From contig PNOH01000012.1 of NCBI GenBank assembly GCA_013824715.1, forward strand, positions 1 through 64,000: a stretch of DNA of 64,000 nt, in the 5' to 3' direction. The notes beneath the pieces were generated by a model. It saw only the letters and a program-made list of their open reading frames with translations. It was not told the origin of the DNA and made no database searches. Below, in pieces: positions 52,429 through 62,847 of this stretch. The DNA comes from Odoribacter sp. (GTDB lineage Bacteria > Bacteroidota > Bacteroidia > Bacteroidales > Prolixibacteraceae). Numbering within the stretch: the first letter of the stretch is position 1; every line of letters begins with the position of its first letter. A program made the translations under genes and the position numbers.

Positions 52429-53733
52429 ATGAAAACCAACCGACGTAAATTCATTGCAACTGCCATTGCCAGTGGGCTGGCAGCCTCGTTGCCTTTGTCT
52501 TCCTATGGTAAAACTTCATCAGTTCAAAATCCGGACGCTTTAAAGGAAAAATATGCAAAGCTCGATGAAATACTGAAACAGCCTGTATTCAAAAAAGAAC
52601 TGTTTAGTTCGCCGGTAATTATTGAAACGCTTGAATTACTGCGTTACAGAAATAGTTTTCTGTGCCGGGTCAGATCGAAGGATGGTGCAGAAGGAATCTC
52701 GGTTGGACATAGCGGCCAGTTAAGATCACTCTATCCGATTTTCACCAACCTTTTGCAACCATTTTTCCTGAACAAAGATGCCCGCGACCTCGACCTTATC
52801 CTTGAAAAGGTTTATGTCTTCAGTCTCAATTTCAGGTTATCGGGAATGGCTCTTGGTGTGCCGCTAGCAACTATTGAGTTTGCCATTCTCGATATGATGG
52901 GTCGTATTGCAGTAAAACCGATTGGCCAGCTTATCGGCGACATCCACCATCCTGAAGTTGCTGTTTATCAGGCAACCGAATACCGTGAAAAACCGGTGGC
53001 GGAATCAATGGAACTGATTAAACGGGACGTGGCAGAATACAATGCCAAAGCATTAAAAATTAAAGTCGGTGGATTGATGTTTGGAACCACAGATATGAAT
53101 GCCGTTGGTCCGGTAGGAAGGACTGAAACCATCATCCCGCTTTTCAGGAAAACATTTGGCGACGACATGATTCTGTATGCCGATTCAAACGGTTTCTATT
53201 CGGTTGAGGAAGCGATCCGTGTCGGGAAATTACTGGAAGAATACCATTTTCAGTTTTTTGAAGAACCGGTTCCGTTCGACTGGTATGAGGAAACCAAACA
53301 GGTGGCCGATGCGCTAACCATCCCGGTTGCTGGTGGCGAACAGGAATACAGCCTTCACGGGTTTCGTTGGCTGATTGCCAACGATGGCCTGCAAATCGTT
53401 CAACCCGACACCTTTTATTTTGGTGGGATGATCCGCGCGATGAAAGTGGCAAAAATGGCACAAGCTTTCGGTAAGAAATGCACTCCGCACATGACCGGCG
53501 GCGATTTGGGATTTTTGTATATGATGCATTTTGTATCAGCGCTTCCCAACGCCTTGCCCTTTCACGAATTCAAAGGATTCAAAACAGATGTAATTTTTGA
53601 ATGCAAAACATCGCCCCTGAAAAGTGTAAATGGAATGGTAAAAGTACCAACAGGTCCGGGGTTAGGTGTTGTTATTGATCCGGAATTCATTAAGAAACAT
53701 CAGATCATAAAAGACTTTATTTTCCTTCGGTGA
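52429..53733 (+). CDS. Exported mandelate racemase/muconate-lactonizing enzyme family protein
   Basis: A 434-aa enolase-superfamily enzyme with a twin-arginine-like signal peptide ([21 protein letters not shown]). The barrel carries ALKIKVGG (Lys of KxK type, about residue 207), [10 protein letters not shown] (Asp ligand), FEEPVPF (Glu ligand) and GGEQEYS (Glu ligand). Such enzymes dehydrate or racemise sugar acids and related carboxylates; the substrate cannot be assigned. Export is unusual for the superfamily. Its 3' end overlaps the convergent patatin gene by 17 nt. Confidence 0.88.
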   Translation: MKTNRRKFIATAIASGLAASLPLSSYGKTSSVQNPDALKEKYAKLDEILKQPVFKKELFSSPVIIETLELLRYRNSFLCRVRSKDGAEGISVGHSGQLRSLYPIFTNLLQPFFLNKDARDLDLILEKVYVFSLNFRLSGMALGVPLATIEFAILDMMGRIAVKPIGQLIGDIHHPEVAVYQATEYREKPVAESMELIKRDVAEYNAKALKIKVGGLMFGTTDMNAVGPVGRTETIIPLFRKTFGDDMILYADSNGFYSVEEAIRVGKLLEEYHFQFFEEPVPFDWYEETKQVADALTIPVAGGEQEYSLHGFRWLIANDGLQIVQPDTFYFGGMIRAMKVAKMAQAFGKKCTPHMTGGDLGFLYMMHFVSALPNALPFHEFKGFKTDVIFECKTSPLKSVNGMVKVPTGPGLGVVIDPEFIKKHQIIKDFIFLR

Positions 53734-54952
53734 TTAATTTTTTCCTTACTTCCTTGTATTCAAGCCAGTCAAATTTTCGCAGGAACCTTTCTGCTGCCTG
53801 TGCTCCCCGTATAAAGAGGTCGAGCTTTGCAGCATCAGTAATCGCGAAATTGAGCCAGTCGTGATCACCAATATCAATCTTTTCGATCAGTAAATGGTAA
53901 TCAGGATTTTTAAGAATAAAATCGTAATCATGAAGATGGCGCAACGAATTAAACATTGCACCGAAAAGACTGGTCGGGCTTGTGATTTTGTTCGCAATGT
54001 TTCGGTTATCGCCCAGTCGGATACCAAATGTTGGCATGCGTGGAATTGTGTTACGTTTATGAAAAACGTCGATAGGAAAATTTGATAAAATACCGCCATC
54101 AACCAGGAACGACTCTTTGGGAGGATTACCTTTAAAACTTACGAGTTCTTCCCAATTCTTTTTAGCTTCGGTTCCCTGTGGAATATTACTGATTCTCAAC
54201 GGACTAAAAAAATATGGTATTGACATTGATGCCCTTACAAAAACAGCGGGATTTTCCTTTTGGGGATTGACCCAATAGAGGCTGCACATTCTGGGAAATT
54301 CGACCTTAGTTTCAGTTGTCAGATCAGCAGCTATGATAGCAAGTCGAGTTTCAAGACCGGCAAGTGTTCTTGAAACTCCTTCACGGATAACTATATCAGG
54401 AGGCAGTTTCTGGAATTCTGCATTCAAATCGGCCATTGTCTTTATTCCATTATCTTTTAGGAACTTAGAAAGCCAATTCAAAAAATCGTCGCCCGGATTA
54501 AGTCCCAGATCATCAAATATTTCATCCACAATCTGCCATCCTTTCCAGATTAACTTCACCCGCTTTGCTTTTTCCACCAAAGCCTTAATAAAATCTTTCG
54601 AATCATCATTTCCATCAACAAAATCATATAGATTTTTATTGACCAACACTTCAATTACCTTTTGAGACTTTGGTTTTGAGATATCTCCTAAGCCAGCCAG
54701 CAACATGGTATTGATTGACCCGGCGGAAGTTCCGGCAAGACTAAAAAACCGGATACCTAACTGCTCAAGCACAAAAGTATAACCAATTAACGCTACCCCC
54801 AGTACGCCCCCACCTTCCTGAACAAGTTCAACATACTGGTTTCCTGATGAATCCAAAATATCGGAAAACTGCTTCCGGTCAACTTTGTCATTTTTCATCC
54901 CTTCAATCATTTGTTTAACCTCCGGATGATTAGTGAAATCTGTAATTTTCAT
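53717..54952 (-). CDS. Patatin-like phospholipase
   Basis: A 411-aa protein with the patatin core: the oxyanion loop [12 protein letters not shown] (about residues 47-58), the nucleophile elbow GTSAGS (about residues 79-84) and the dyad aspartate in [14 protein letters not shown]. No signal peptide is seen, so it is probably a cytosolic or peripheral lipid acyl hydrolase. The gene is convergent with the enolase-superfamily gene and shares its strand with the unknown membrane protein upstream. Confidence 0.9.
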   Translation of the reverse strand: MKITDFTNHPEVKQMIEGMKNDKVDRKQFSDILDSSGNQYVELVQEGGGVLGVALIGYTFVLEQLGIRFFSLAGTSAGSINTMLLAGLGDISKPKSQKVIEVLVNKNLYDFVDGNDDSKDFIKALVEKAKRVKLIWKGWQIVDEIFDDLGLNPGDDFLNWLSKFLKDNGIKTMADLNAEFQKLPPDIVIREGVSRTLAGLETRLAIIAADLTTETKVEFPRMCSLYWVNPQKENPAVFVRASMSIPYFFSPLRISNIPQGTEAKKNWEELVSFKGNPPKESFLVDGGILSNFPIDVFHKRNTIPRMPTFGIRLGDNRNIANKITSPTSLFGAMFNSLRHLHDYDFILKNPDYHLLIEKIDIGDHDWLNFAITDAAKLDLFIRGAQAAERFLRKFDWLEYKEVRKKLITEGK

Positions 54953-55042
54953 GACGGTGTAGATTAAATTTTTGATGATTAAACTTCTTCCTATAACATA
55001 ATTGATTTCTATGAAGAACTAAATTATTCCAGTCAGAAAAAC

Positions 55043-55987
55043 TTACAATGTCCCAGGTTCTGAAGTTTGACTTTTATCGGTTTTATCTTTCCCGAAAAGC
55101 AGACCCATTGATTTCTGCGCAAATTTCTCGGTAAAGCCTGATGCAAAGGCAATGGCAAAATAATCGAGGGGCTGTGAAATCGAAAAACTAAAAAGTTTAA
55201 TACTCTCAGCTACCGAAGAACGAAGAATAAGAAAGATGAAAATTGAAAATCCAACACCGATAAAAATCTTGCTCAATACCACCACCTGACTACTGGTAAT
55301 TTCCTTGATCCTTGACGATTTCGACAGATTACGAGTAAAAAGTATTGCACTGGTGACTGCTCCAAGAAATCCAAACAATAAGACCCCGATGACATAACCA
55401 GTAAGGCTTAAATCGTTATTAGTGAACCTGACATCATACCAACTTGTATAAATTACAAAATATAAGACGATTAAACACAATATGAGAAAAAGTAAGCCGG
55501 AAAGCAGCCAGAAAATATTGTGAGAAAGACGATTCATATAATACATGTTATTATAGTCTTCGTCTTTAAGCTCAACTGCCAAAATAAGTACATCGGGTTC
55601 CGGGGCTTCGGTTACTATACCTGTCTCATTTCCCAACATACTTTGGATGGACTCCTTTCTCCATTCATTTAATTTTCCGGCTTCCTTAAAAACCGATTTT
55701 GCCAAGGCAAGCCGTTCATGTTTGTCCATGCCATAAATTTCGAATCGCTTTGCCGCATGAAGACATTTCCATCCTTCGTCAATTTTGTATTCTTCAAGGA
55801 ATATTTTTGTCTTCGAAAGCAATTCAATTGATTTCAGCGCCCACTGTTTTTGGGCGCTACCAGTATCAATTATTCGTTTCTGAAGTCGAGGCTCAAAGCT
55901 GGAAATATCTCCGGCAAGGCGCGAGTAACGTGGCTTATATTCAAAAGTCGAAACTCTTTTCAAGGTTAATTTAATTCGTTGCCACAT
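55043..55987 (-). CDS. Unknown membrane protein with four central helices
   Basis: A 314-aa protein with a soluble N-terminal part of about 160 residues (helical, RLQKRIIDTGSAQKQWALKSIELLSK) and four hydrophobic segments (IFWLLSGLLFLILCLIVLYFVIY; GYVIGVLLFGFLGAVTSAILF; QVVVLSKIFIGVGFSIFIFLIL; LDYFAIAFASGFTEKFAQ). The last segment plus FASGFTEKFAQKSM is the most distinctive. I do not recognise a family. It lies 90 nt upstream of the patatin gene on the same strand, so a functional link is possible. Confidence 0.65.
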   Translation of the reverse strand: MWQRIKLTLKRVSTFEYKPRYSRLAGDISSFEPRLQKRIIDTGSAQKQWALKSIELLSKTKIFLEEYKIDEGWKCLHAAKRFEIYGMDKHERLALAKSVFKEAGKLNEWRKESIQSMLGNETGIVTEAPEPDVLILAVELKDEDYNNMYYMNRLSHNIFWLLSGLLFLILCLIVLYFVIYTSWYDVRFTNNDLSLTGYVIGVLLFGFLGAVTSAILFTRNLSKSSRIKEITSSQVVVLSKIFIGVGFSIFIFLILRSSVAESIKLFSFSISQPLDYFAIAFASGFTEKFAQKSMGLLFGKDKTDKSQTSEPGTL

Positions 55988-56182
55988 AGGTGTAAATAGT
56001 TTGAAGGTTTATAAAAAGTTATATCTCAATAGAATCTGATTAAAGATCATCTTTGGAAACAATGACTAACAACTGACATACAGAAAGTTACAACAATAAA
56101 AAACCAAAAGCAAATTTCGAATCGTTAAAAATTGTTAAGACAAAATATAAGGAAATAGCCATCATAAAGAAGAACATGTAAA

Positions 56183-56214
56183 AAGGCCGTCCCCAAACGA
56201 TTGGGGACGGCCTT
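56183..56214 (-). terminator. Strong terminator after gltBD
   Basis: AAGGCCGTCCCCAA and TTGGGGACGGCCTT form a perfect 14-bp stem around a 4-nt loop. On the minus strand it follows the gltD stop codon by 23 nt and is followed by TTTTTAC. Confidence 0.9.
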
Positions 56215-56237
56215 TCATTATCTGGAATGTCCGTGTT

Positions 56238-57662
56238 TTATTCAGGAGAAAGATATTCATCCACATACAAAGCAGCAATTTTTCCGGCTTCGATGGCACG
56301 GACCACTAAACTGGCGCCTGCTTCAATGTCGCCACATGCAAACACTTTATCTACCGAAGTTTGCTTTCTGGCATTCACCTTTACGTTTCCACGGGTATCG
56401 TATTCAATTCCCAATTCATCGAGCAGTCCATTATGAACCGGCTGAGTGAAACCCAGCGACAACAACACCAGATCAACCTCAACGATTTCTTCTGAACCGT
56501 GTTTTTCGGTCATTACACAGCGACCGGCATCGTCTTTTCCCCATTCAACCTTAACCAGTTCAACCTGTTTAATTTCACCGTTTTCGCCGATAAACCGCCT
56601 GGTCGAAAGGCTCCAGCGACGATCACAGCCTTCGAGGTGCGAACTTGAAGTACGGAGCGTGTTTGGCCAGTATGGCCATGGATTGTTACCGGCACGGTTT
56701 TCAGTAGGCTTTGGGAGAATTTCAATCTGTGTAACGCTTTTGGCTTTCTGGCGAATAGAAGTACCCACGCAGTCGGAACCAGTGTCTCCTCCACCAATAA
56801 CCAGTACCCGTTTATCCTTTGCAAGGATGTTCAATTCTTCAGGAATATCTTCACCGGCAATGCGTTTATTTGATTGCATCAGGAATTTCATAGCTAAATA
56901 AACACCTTTCAGTCCACGGCCTTCGACTGGTAAATCACGCGCCTGTTCAGCGCCATTGGCCAGAATAACCGCATCGAATCGGGCCAGCAGTTCTTCCCGG
57001 CCAATATCCACTCCAACAGTAACATTAGGTTTGAAATTGATTCCTTCGTCAAGGAAAATTTCCAAACGACGATCTATGATTGTTTTGCTCAGTTTAAAAT
57101 CAGGAATACCGAAACGGAGCAAACCACCAATGGCATTATTTTTTTCGAATACGGTGACTTCATGCCCGGCCTGATTCAGTATGTCGGCAGCCGAAAGCCC
57201 GGCAGGACCAGAACCAACAATGGCAACTTTTTTACCGGTCCGAACTTCAGGAATACGCGGCTGTACAAACCCCAGGTTAAAGGCATGTTCTACGGTCGAA
57301 GCTTCGTTTTCACGAATAGTTACTGCTTCGTTGTGAATAGCCAGAACACATGCTTTTTCGCAGGGTGCAGGGCAAACACGACCAGTAAACTCAGGAAAAC
57401 TGTTGGATGAATGCAAAATATCGTAAGCGCCTTTCCAGTCGGCTTTATAAACCATTTCCTGCCATTCCGGAATTTTACTTCCTACGGGGCAACCCCAATG
57501 GCAGAACGGAATACCACAATCCATGCAGCGCGCAGCCTGATCAATCCGGTCCTTTTCATCAAGGGTTTGTTCGACTTCTCCGTAATCGTAAATCCGATCA
57601 TTAATTGGACGGTAACCTGCCTCTTTTCGTCCTATTTGCATGAAACCTTTTGGATTTCCCAT
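56238..57662 (-). CDS. gltD: Glutamate synthase small subunit
   Basis: GltD supplies electrons from NAD(P)H to the large subunit of glutamate synthase (GOGAT). The product (474 aa) has the N-terminal Fe-S motif CMDCGIPFCHWGCPVG, a further CPAPCEKAC, the FAD site VGSGPAGLSAADIL and the NAD(P)H site VIGGGDTGSDCVGTS. The ORF track starts 21 codons earlier; the ATG at 57662 (MGNPKGFMQIGRKEAGYRP) matches the usual start. It follows gltB on the minus strand. Confidence 0.95.
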   Translation of the reverse strand: MGNPKGFMQIGRKEAGYRPINDRIYDYGEVEQTLDEKDRIDQAARCMDCGIPFCHWGCPVGSKIPEWQEMVYKADWKGAYDILHSSNSFPEFTGRVCPAPCEKACVLAIHNEAVTIRENEASTVEHAFNLGFVQPRIPEVRTGKKVAIVGSGPAGLSAADILNQAGHEVTVFEKNNAIGGLLRFGIPDFKLSKTIIDRRLEIFLDEGINFKPNVTVGVDIGREELLARFDAVILANGAEQARDLPVEGRGLKGVYLAMKFLMQSNKRIAGEDIPEELNILAKDKRVLVIGGGDTGSDCVGTSIRQKAKSVTQIEILPKPTENRAGNNPWPYWPNTLRTSSSHLEGCDRRWSLSTRRFIGENGEIKQVELVKVEWGKDDAGRCVMTEKHGSEEIVEVDLVLLSLGFTQPVHNGLLDELGIEYDTRGNVKVNARKQTSVDKVFACGDIEAGASLVVRAIEAGKIAALYVDEYLSPE

Positions 57663-57823
57663 GGTATTTGTATTTTTATTTTCTGATGAGAATTCGGATT
57701 GAATTGCCATCAGAAAAAAGTTCAAAAATTCAATAAAATTTGTTTTTCGCTATTCCGTCCGAAAGCTGTTTATTTCTTTGATCAACATTTCCTCGCGGAC
57801 GGCTTTAAAGACCCATTTTTAAA

Positions 57824-57928
57824 CCCGGGGTTTCGCCCCGGGCTATTGATATATCACCCTTTCAGGGTAAAAACTTTCGCGAATCATAGTCCAAACCTTC
57901 CCCCCTCGGGGGAATTAGAAGGGGGCTT
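57824..57928. repeat. Three palindromic repeats between gltB and gltD
   Basis: CCCGGGG-TTTCG-CCCCGGG (57824-57842), ACCCT-TTC-AGGGT (57856-57868) and a copy of the ccccct/aggggg repeat CCTTCCCCCCTCGGGGGA (57896-57928) lie in the 270-nt gap. They may fine-tune the ratio of the two subunits or simply be parasitic repeats. Confidence 0.65.
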
Positions 57929-57932
57929 CCTG

Positions 57933-60900
57933 TTATTCGTGCCTTGTCGGATTGTCTTCGCTTAACTGAAGTTTTTTCTCCAGTTCGCGTAGTTTCAATT
58001 CTTCCAGTACTTTTTTATACTCGAACGGAATTACCTTTACAAATTTGGGAAGGTACTCATCCCAGTTGGTCAGGATTTTAGCGGCCATCGTACTTTGTGT
58101 GTATAACAGATGCTTGTTGATCATATCCTGCAATTCAACGATATCGGCTTTATCTTCAACCGGTGCCAGTTCAACCAGGCCCTTGTTGCAGAAGTATTCA
58201 AAATTACCTTCCTGATCGAGTACATAAGCGATACCGCCGCTCATACCTGCAGCAAAATTACGCCCGGTTATGCCCAGAACTACCACACGGCCTCCGGTCA
58301 TATATTCGCAACAGTGGTCGCCGCTACCTTCAATAACCGTTCTAGCTCCTGAATTCCTCACACAGAAACGCTCACCGGCCACGCCGCGGATGTATGCTTC
58401 TCCTGAAGTTGCCCCGTAAAACGAAGTATTCCCAATGATAATATTTTCTTCCGGATTAAAGGTTGAACCAACAGGTGGCACAACAATGATTCGACCCCCG
58501 GAAAGTCCTTTTCCGAGGTAATCGTTCGAATCGCCTTCGAGCCTGAAGCTAACTCCTTTTACCAGGAATGCGCCAAAACTTTGCCCGGCAGTTCCTGTAA
58601 AATTAGCCATGATAGTGTTGTTTGGCAAGCCTTCTTCGCCGTAACGACGCGAGATTTCGCCGGATAACATTGCTCCAACTGTTCGGTCCACATTGGTAAT
58701 AGTATGAGCAAGCCATACTTTTTCCTTACTCTTGATGGCTTTATTAGCATCGCGAATGAGGGTATGATCCATGTGCTCCTCAACCGATTTAATATTCGGG
58801 AACGTGTTCCTGATATCGTGATGTTTGGCTTCTTCAGGCATATGAATCACCCGTGAGAAGTCCATTTTTTTCATTTTCCAGTTGCCAACCTCGCGGTTTT
58901 GCTCGAGCAGGTCGGCACGGCCTACGATCTCATCGAAGGTGGTGACCCCGATTTCTGCCAGGTGCTCGCGAACTTCAGTAGCAATAAACCGAAAGAAATT
59001 AATGGCAAATTCTGAACGGCCAATGAAACGTTTACGAAGGGTCTCGTCCTGAGTGGCAATTCCTGCCGGACAGGTATTGAGGTGGCATTTCCTCATCATG
59101 ATACAACCCAAAGTAACCAGCGCTGAAGTTGAGAAACCGAATTCTTCAGCGCCCAGCATCCCAAGGATTACTACATCACGTCCTGTTTTCAACTGCCCGT
59201 CAACCTGAAGTTTAACACGGCCACGAAGGTTGTTCATGACCAGGGTCTGCTGAGTTTCGGCAATACCTAATTCAACAGGCAAACCAGCAAATTTGATCGA
59301 ACTGGCCGGACTTGCACCCGTACCTCCTTCGCAACCTGCTATGGTAATCAGGTCGGAAAAAGCTTTGGCCACACCGGCAGCAATGGTACCTACCCCATTT
59401 TCGGCAACCAGTTTCACTGATACTTTTGCACGTGGATTGGTCACTTTCAAATCGTAAATCAATTGCGCCAAATCCTCGATCGAATATATATCGTGGTGCG
59501 GAGGAGGCGAAATCAAGGTAATTCCAGGAGTTGAATTACGCAGCTTGGCAATAATATTATTGATTTTGAAACCAGGTAACTGTCCGCCTTCTCCCGGCTT
59601 TGCACCTTGCGCAATTTTAATCTGCAACTCGTCGGCATTGATCAGGTAATTGTTGGTTACTCCAAAACGGCCCGAAGCCACCTGTTTAATAGCGCTTCGT
59701 TTGTTGGTTTTGAAACGTTCGGCATCTTCGCCACCTTCACCGGTATTGCTCCTGCCGCCAATAGTATTCATTGCTATTGCCAACGCTTCGTGTGCTTCCT
59801 TGCTGATAGAACCATACGACATGGCTCCAGTCACAAATCGTTTCATGATGTTTTCAACAGGTTCGACCAACGATATATTAATCGGGTTTCGTTTATATTT
59901 CAGGCAGCCACGGATGAAAGTTGGCATAGCATTCTCGGAATCCACCTTACTACTGAATTCTTTAAACACACTGTAATCGTTGGTACGGGTAGCCCACTGT
60001 AATAATCCAATTGTTTCAGGATTCCAGGCGTGATGTTCGCCATACTTCCGGTAATGGTAAGTCCCGGCGCTTTCAAAATTAGTATTGATCTGGTGTTTCT
60101 TTTTACTGTAAGCTTCCTTGTGGAACAAAAGAGACTCCTGACAGATTTCTTCGAAACCGATCCCACCAAATTTCGAAGCAGTTCCGGTAAAATATTTGGA
60201 GATAATTTCGTCAGATACACCCAGCGATTCGAACAACTGGCAACCGTGATAGCTGCGTAGCGTTGATATTCCCATCTTCGAAAGGATTTTCAGCAACCCT
60301 TTATCAACAGACTTGATATAGTTGTATCGCGCTTTTGAATAATCGAGTTTTACTTCGCCACCTTTTACCAAATCGTCGATGGCCGCAAATGCCAGATAGG
60401 GATTTACTGAACTGGCACCGTAACCAAACAGCATGGCAAAATGTGATACTTCGCGTGCCTCACCCGTTTCTACTATGATACCAACCTGCATCCTCTTTTG
60501 AGTCAGAATGAGGTGATGGTGCACTGCAGCCACTGCCAGCAAGGATGGAATCGGTGCATATTCTTCAGAAATCTGACGATCGGACAGGATGATGAAATGC
60601 TTTTTCTCATCCACCGCTTTTTCTGCCAGCATCAGTAAATTATCGAATGCCCGTTTGAAACCTTCAACGCCTTCTTTCACAGGGAAAACCATCGGAATGG
60701 TGCTGTGCGAGAATTGTTCGTGTTTCATATCTTTGATTTTGCCAAGGTCGGTATTGGTAATAATCGGATCATCGAATTTGATCAGTTTCGCATGCACTGG
60801 CGATTCGTCAAGAATATTGGTATGCAGCGACCCGATGTAGTTGGTCAGCGACATGACCAGCCCTTCGCGTATGGAATCGATTGGCGGGTTGGTCACCTGT

Positions 60901-62456
60901 GCAAAAACCTGACGGAAATAGTTGAAAAAACGCTGTGGTTTCTCAGAGAAACACGCCAGAGGTGTATCGTTCCCCATCGAGCTTGTAGGTTCATCGCCCG
61001 TTGTAGCCATTGGCTTTATGATCATTTCCATATCTTCTTTCGAATAGCCAAAAACTTTTGAATAAGTCTGGAATTGATCGCCTAAAGATGAAGTAACACG
61101 TTGTTTTACTTCAATATCTTCCATCAACAGCCGGTTTTCTTTCAGCCAGTTACCATAAGGGTTCCGTGAGCCCAACTGGGCTTTTACTTCTTTATCAGGA
61201 ATAATAATTCCGAGTTTGGTGTCAACCAAAAGGATTTTGCCAGGGCGCAACCGGCCTTTTTCTTTCACATCTTCAGGAGCAAAAATCTGGACTCCCACTT
61301 CGGATCCCATCACGATCATATCATTTTTGGTGATGATATACCTGGAAGGGCGCAATCCGTTCCGGTCGAGTGTACCGCCAATATAACGGCCATCCGAAAA
61401 TACCATCGAAGCCGGGCCATCCCAGGGTTCCATAATGGTGGAATGATATTCGTAGAACGCCTTCAGGCTTTCAGGAATCGGGTTTTTCGAGTTAAACGAT
61501 TCAGGAATCATCATGCACAAGACATGTGGTACCGAACGGCCGGTCATGTGCAGGAATTCGAGTGTATTATCGAATGATGCCGAGTCGGATTTATTAGGTT
61601 CGATAACGGGGAAAAGCTTTTTGAGGTCTTCGCCAAATATTTCCGATTTCAGGAGCGATTCGCGGGCCGACATCCACATGCGGTTACCTTTTATGGTGTT
61701 GATTTCGCCGTTGTGGGCAATCATACGGAATGGCTGGGCCAAATCCCAGGTTGGAAAAGTATTGGTACTGAAACGCGAATGTACCAGGGCAATGGCGCTG
61801 GTAAATTTCGGATGGGTAAGGTCTTTAAAATATTCGCGCAACTGGCCTGAGGTTAGCATTCCCTTGTATATCATTACGCGGGAAGATAAACTTGGCACAT
61901 AAAACGACTTGCTGAATTTCAGTTTCGATTCACGGATTTCTTTCTCTGCTTGTTTCCTCACCAGGTATAGCTTTTGTTCAAGTACTTCCTGTTCAAGGTC
62001 AGCTTTCACAAAAACCTGCTTAATAAAAGGTTCGGTCAATTTGGCGATTTCGCCGGGGGCAGAACTGTCAACAGCCACATCGCGGTACTCGATCAGTTCG
62101 AGTCCTTCCTGTTTGATGTATTTGGAGAGTATATCCACGCACAATACTGCCTCTACCTTATCCTGCGGAAGAAAAATCAATCCTGTTCCGAACTTGCCGG
62201 ATACAGGAATATTGACCTTCAAAACTTCCTTGATATATTGATCGGGTATTTGAATTAAGATCCCTGCACCGTCGCCAGTTTTATTGTCAGCGCTGGTTGC
62301 GCCCCGGTGTTCCATATTTTCAAGAACCTCTAATCCCCTCTCGATAATATCGTGCGACTTCTGGCCTTTGATATTAGCTACAAAACCGATTCCACAATTA
62401 TCGTGTTCATTGGCTGGATCGTACAACCCCTGTGCTTTTGGCAATCCTAAACTCAT
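57933..62456 (-). CDS. gltB: Glutamate synthase large subunit
   Basis: GltB makes two glutamates from glutamine and 2-oxoglutarate. The 1507-aa protein has a class II amidotransferase domain whose nucleophile Cys21 is in EHDNCGIGF after a 20-residue propeptide, a central domain, the FMN-binding synthase domain with the 3Fe-4S cysteines in CIMMRKCHLNTCPAGIAT, and a C-terminal beta-helix of glycine repeats (GGRIIVV, GATSGEAYIRG, TGGRVVVLG). It is the first gene of gltBD. Confidence 0.97.
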   Translation of the reverse strand: MSLGLPKAQGLYDPANEHDNCGIGFVANIKGQKSHDIIERGLEVLENMEHRGATSADNKTGDGAGILIQIPDQYIKEVLKVNIPVSGKFGTGLIFLPQDKVEAVLCVDILSKYIKQEGLELIEYRDVAVDSSAPGEIAKLTEPFIKQVFVKADLEQEVLEQKLYLVRKQAEKEIRESKLKFSKSFYVPSLSSRVMIYKGMLTSGQLREYFKDLTHPKFTSAIALVHSRFSTNTFPTWDLAQPFRMIAHNGEINTIKGNRMWMSARESLLKSEIFGEDLKKLFPVIEPNKSDSASFDNTLEFLHMTGRSVPHVLCMMIPESFNSKNPIPESLKAFYEYHSTIMEPWDGPASMVFSDGRYIGGTLDRNGLRPSRYIITKNDMIVMGSEVGVQIFAPEDVKEKGRLRPGKILLVDTKLGIIIPDKEVKAQLGSRNPYGNWLKENRLLMEDIEVKQRVTSSLGDQFQTYSKVFGYSKEDMEMIIKPMATTGDEPTSSMGNDTPLACFSEKPQRFFNYFRQVFAQVTNPPIDSIREGLVMSLTNYIGSLHTNILDESPVHAKLIKFDDPIITNTDLGKIKDMKHEQFSHSTIPMVFPVKEGVEGFKRAFDNLLMLAEKAVDEKKHFIILSDRQISEEYAPIPSLLAVAAVHHHLILTQKRMQVGIIVETGEAREVSHFAMLFGYGASSVNPYLAFAAIDDLVKGGEVKLDYSKARYNYIKSVDKGLLKILSKMGISTLRSYHGCQLFESLGVSDEIISKYFTGTASKFGGIGFEEICQESLLFHKEAYSKKKHQINTNFESAGTYHYRKYGEHHAWNPETIGLLQWATRTNDYSVFKEFSSKVDSENAMPTFIRGCLKYKRNPINISLVEPVENIMKRFVTGAMSYGSISKEAHEALAIAMNTIGGRSNTGEGGEDAERFKTNKRSAIKQVASGRFGVTNNYLINADELQIKIAQGAKPGEGGQLPGFKINNIIAKLRNSTPGITLISPPPHHDIYSIEDLAQLIYDLKVTNPRAKVSVKLVAENGVGTIAAGVAKAFSDLITIAGCEGGTGASPASSIKFAGLPVELGIAETQQTLVMNNLRGRVKLQVDGQLKTGRDVVILGMLGAEEFGFSTSALVTLGCIMMRKCHLNTCPAGIATQDETLRKRFIGRSEFAINFFRFIATEVREHLAEIGVTTFDEIVGRADLLEQNREVGNWKMKKMDFSRVIHMPEEAKHHDIRNTFPNIKSVEEHMDHTLIRDANKAIKSKEKVWLAHTITNVDRTVGAMLSGEISRRYGEEGLPNNTIMANFTGTAGQSFGAFLVKGVSFRLEGDSNDYLGKGLSGGRIIVVPPVGSTFNPEENIIIGNTSFYGATSGEAYIRGVAGERFCVRNSGARTVIEGSGDHCCEYMTGGRVVVLGITGRNFAAGMSGGIAYVLDQEGNFEYFCNKGLVELAPVEDKADIVELQDMINKHLLYTQSTMAAKILTNWDEYLPKFVKVIPFEYKKVLEELKLRELEKKLQLSEDNPTRHE

Positions 62457-62847
62457 CCTATCTCTTTTTAAATATGTTGATTTCGCAAAAAGCTTTCAGA
62501 TTGATCTGTTTTTAATCATTCTGCATAAATCGAACCTCAAAAACATAAAAATTATAAGTAAATCAAACTTTTTTCTTACGAACTGAAAGCGAAAGTAGCG
62601 ATTTTAATAGAAAATTCCAATTGCAGAATCGAACTGACGGCAACTGAAACTATCAATTTTATAAAAACCCAGACCAAATATCCGAAATAAAATCCTATGT
62701 TTCAACAACTTAAACACCACAAACAACCAATCAATCCTGATTGTTCTGATTTCAAAAAATAACGATTAATTAACAGACAAAGGGTGTAACAAAGTGGAAA
62801 CCTATGAATTGATAAGCAATAAAAAAAAAACTGAAACTCAACAAGAA
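62457..62847. other. Intergenic region upstream of gltB
   Basis: This 391-nt AT-rich gap lies between the gltB start and the argH stop, both on the minus strand. It should contain the gltB promoter, but I found no exact TAnnTTTG box on that strand. No gene, RNA or repeat is recognised. Confidence 0.4.

Noticed and set aside
59650-59976. Long plus-strand ORFs across gltB
   Set aside because: They are antisense shadows of the well-supported gltB gene.
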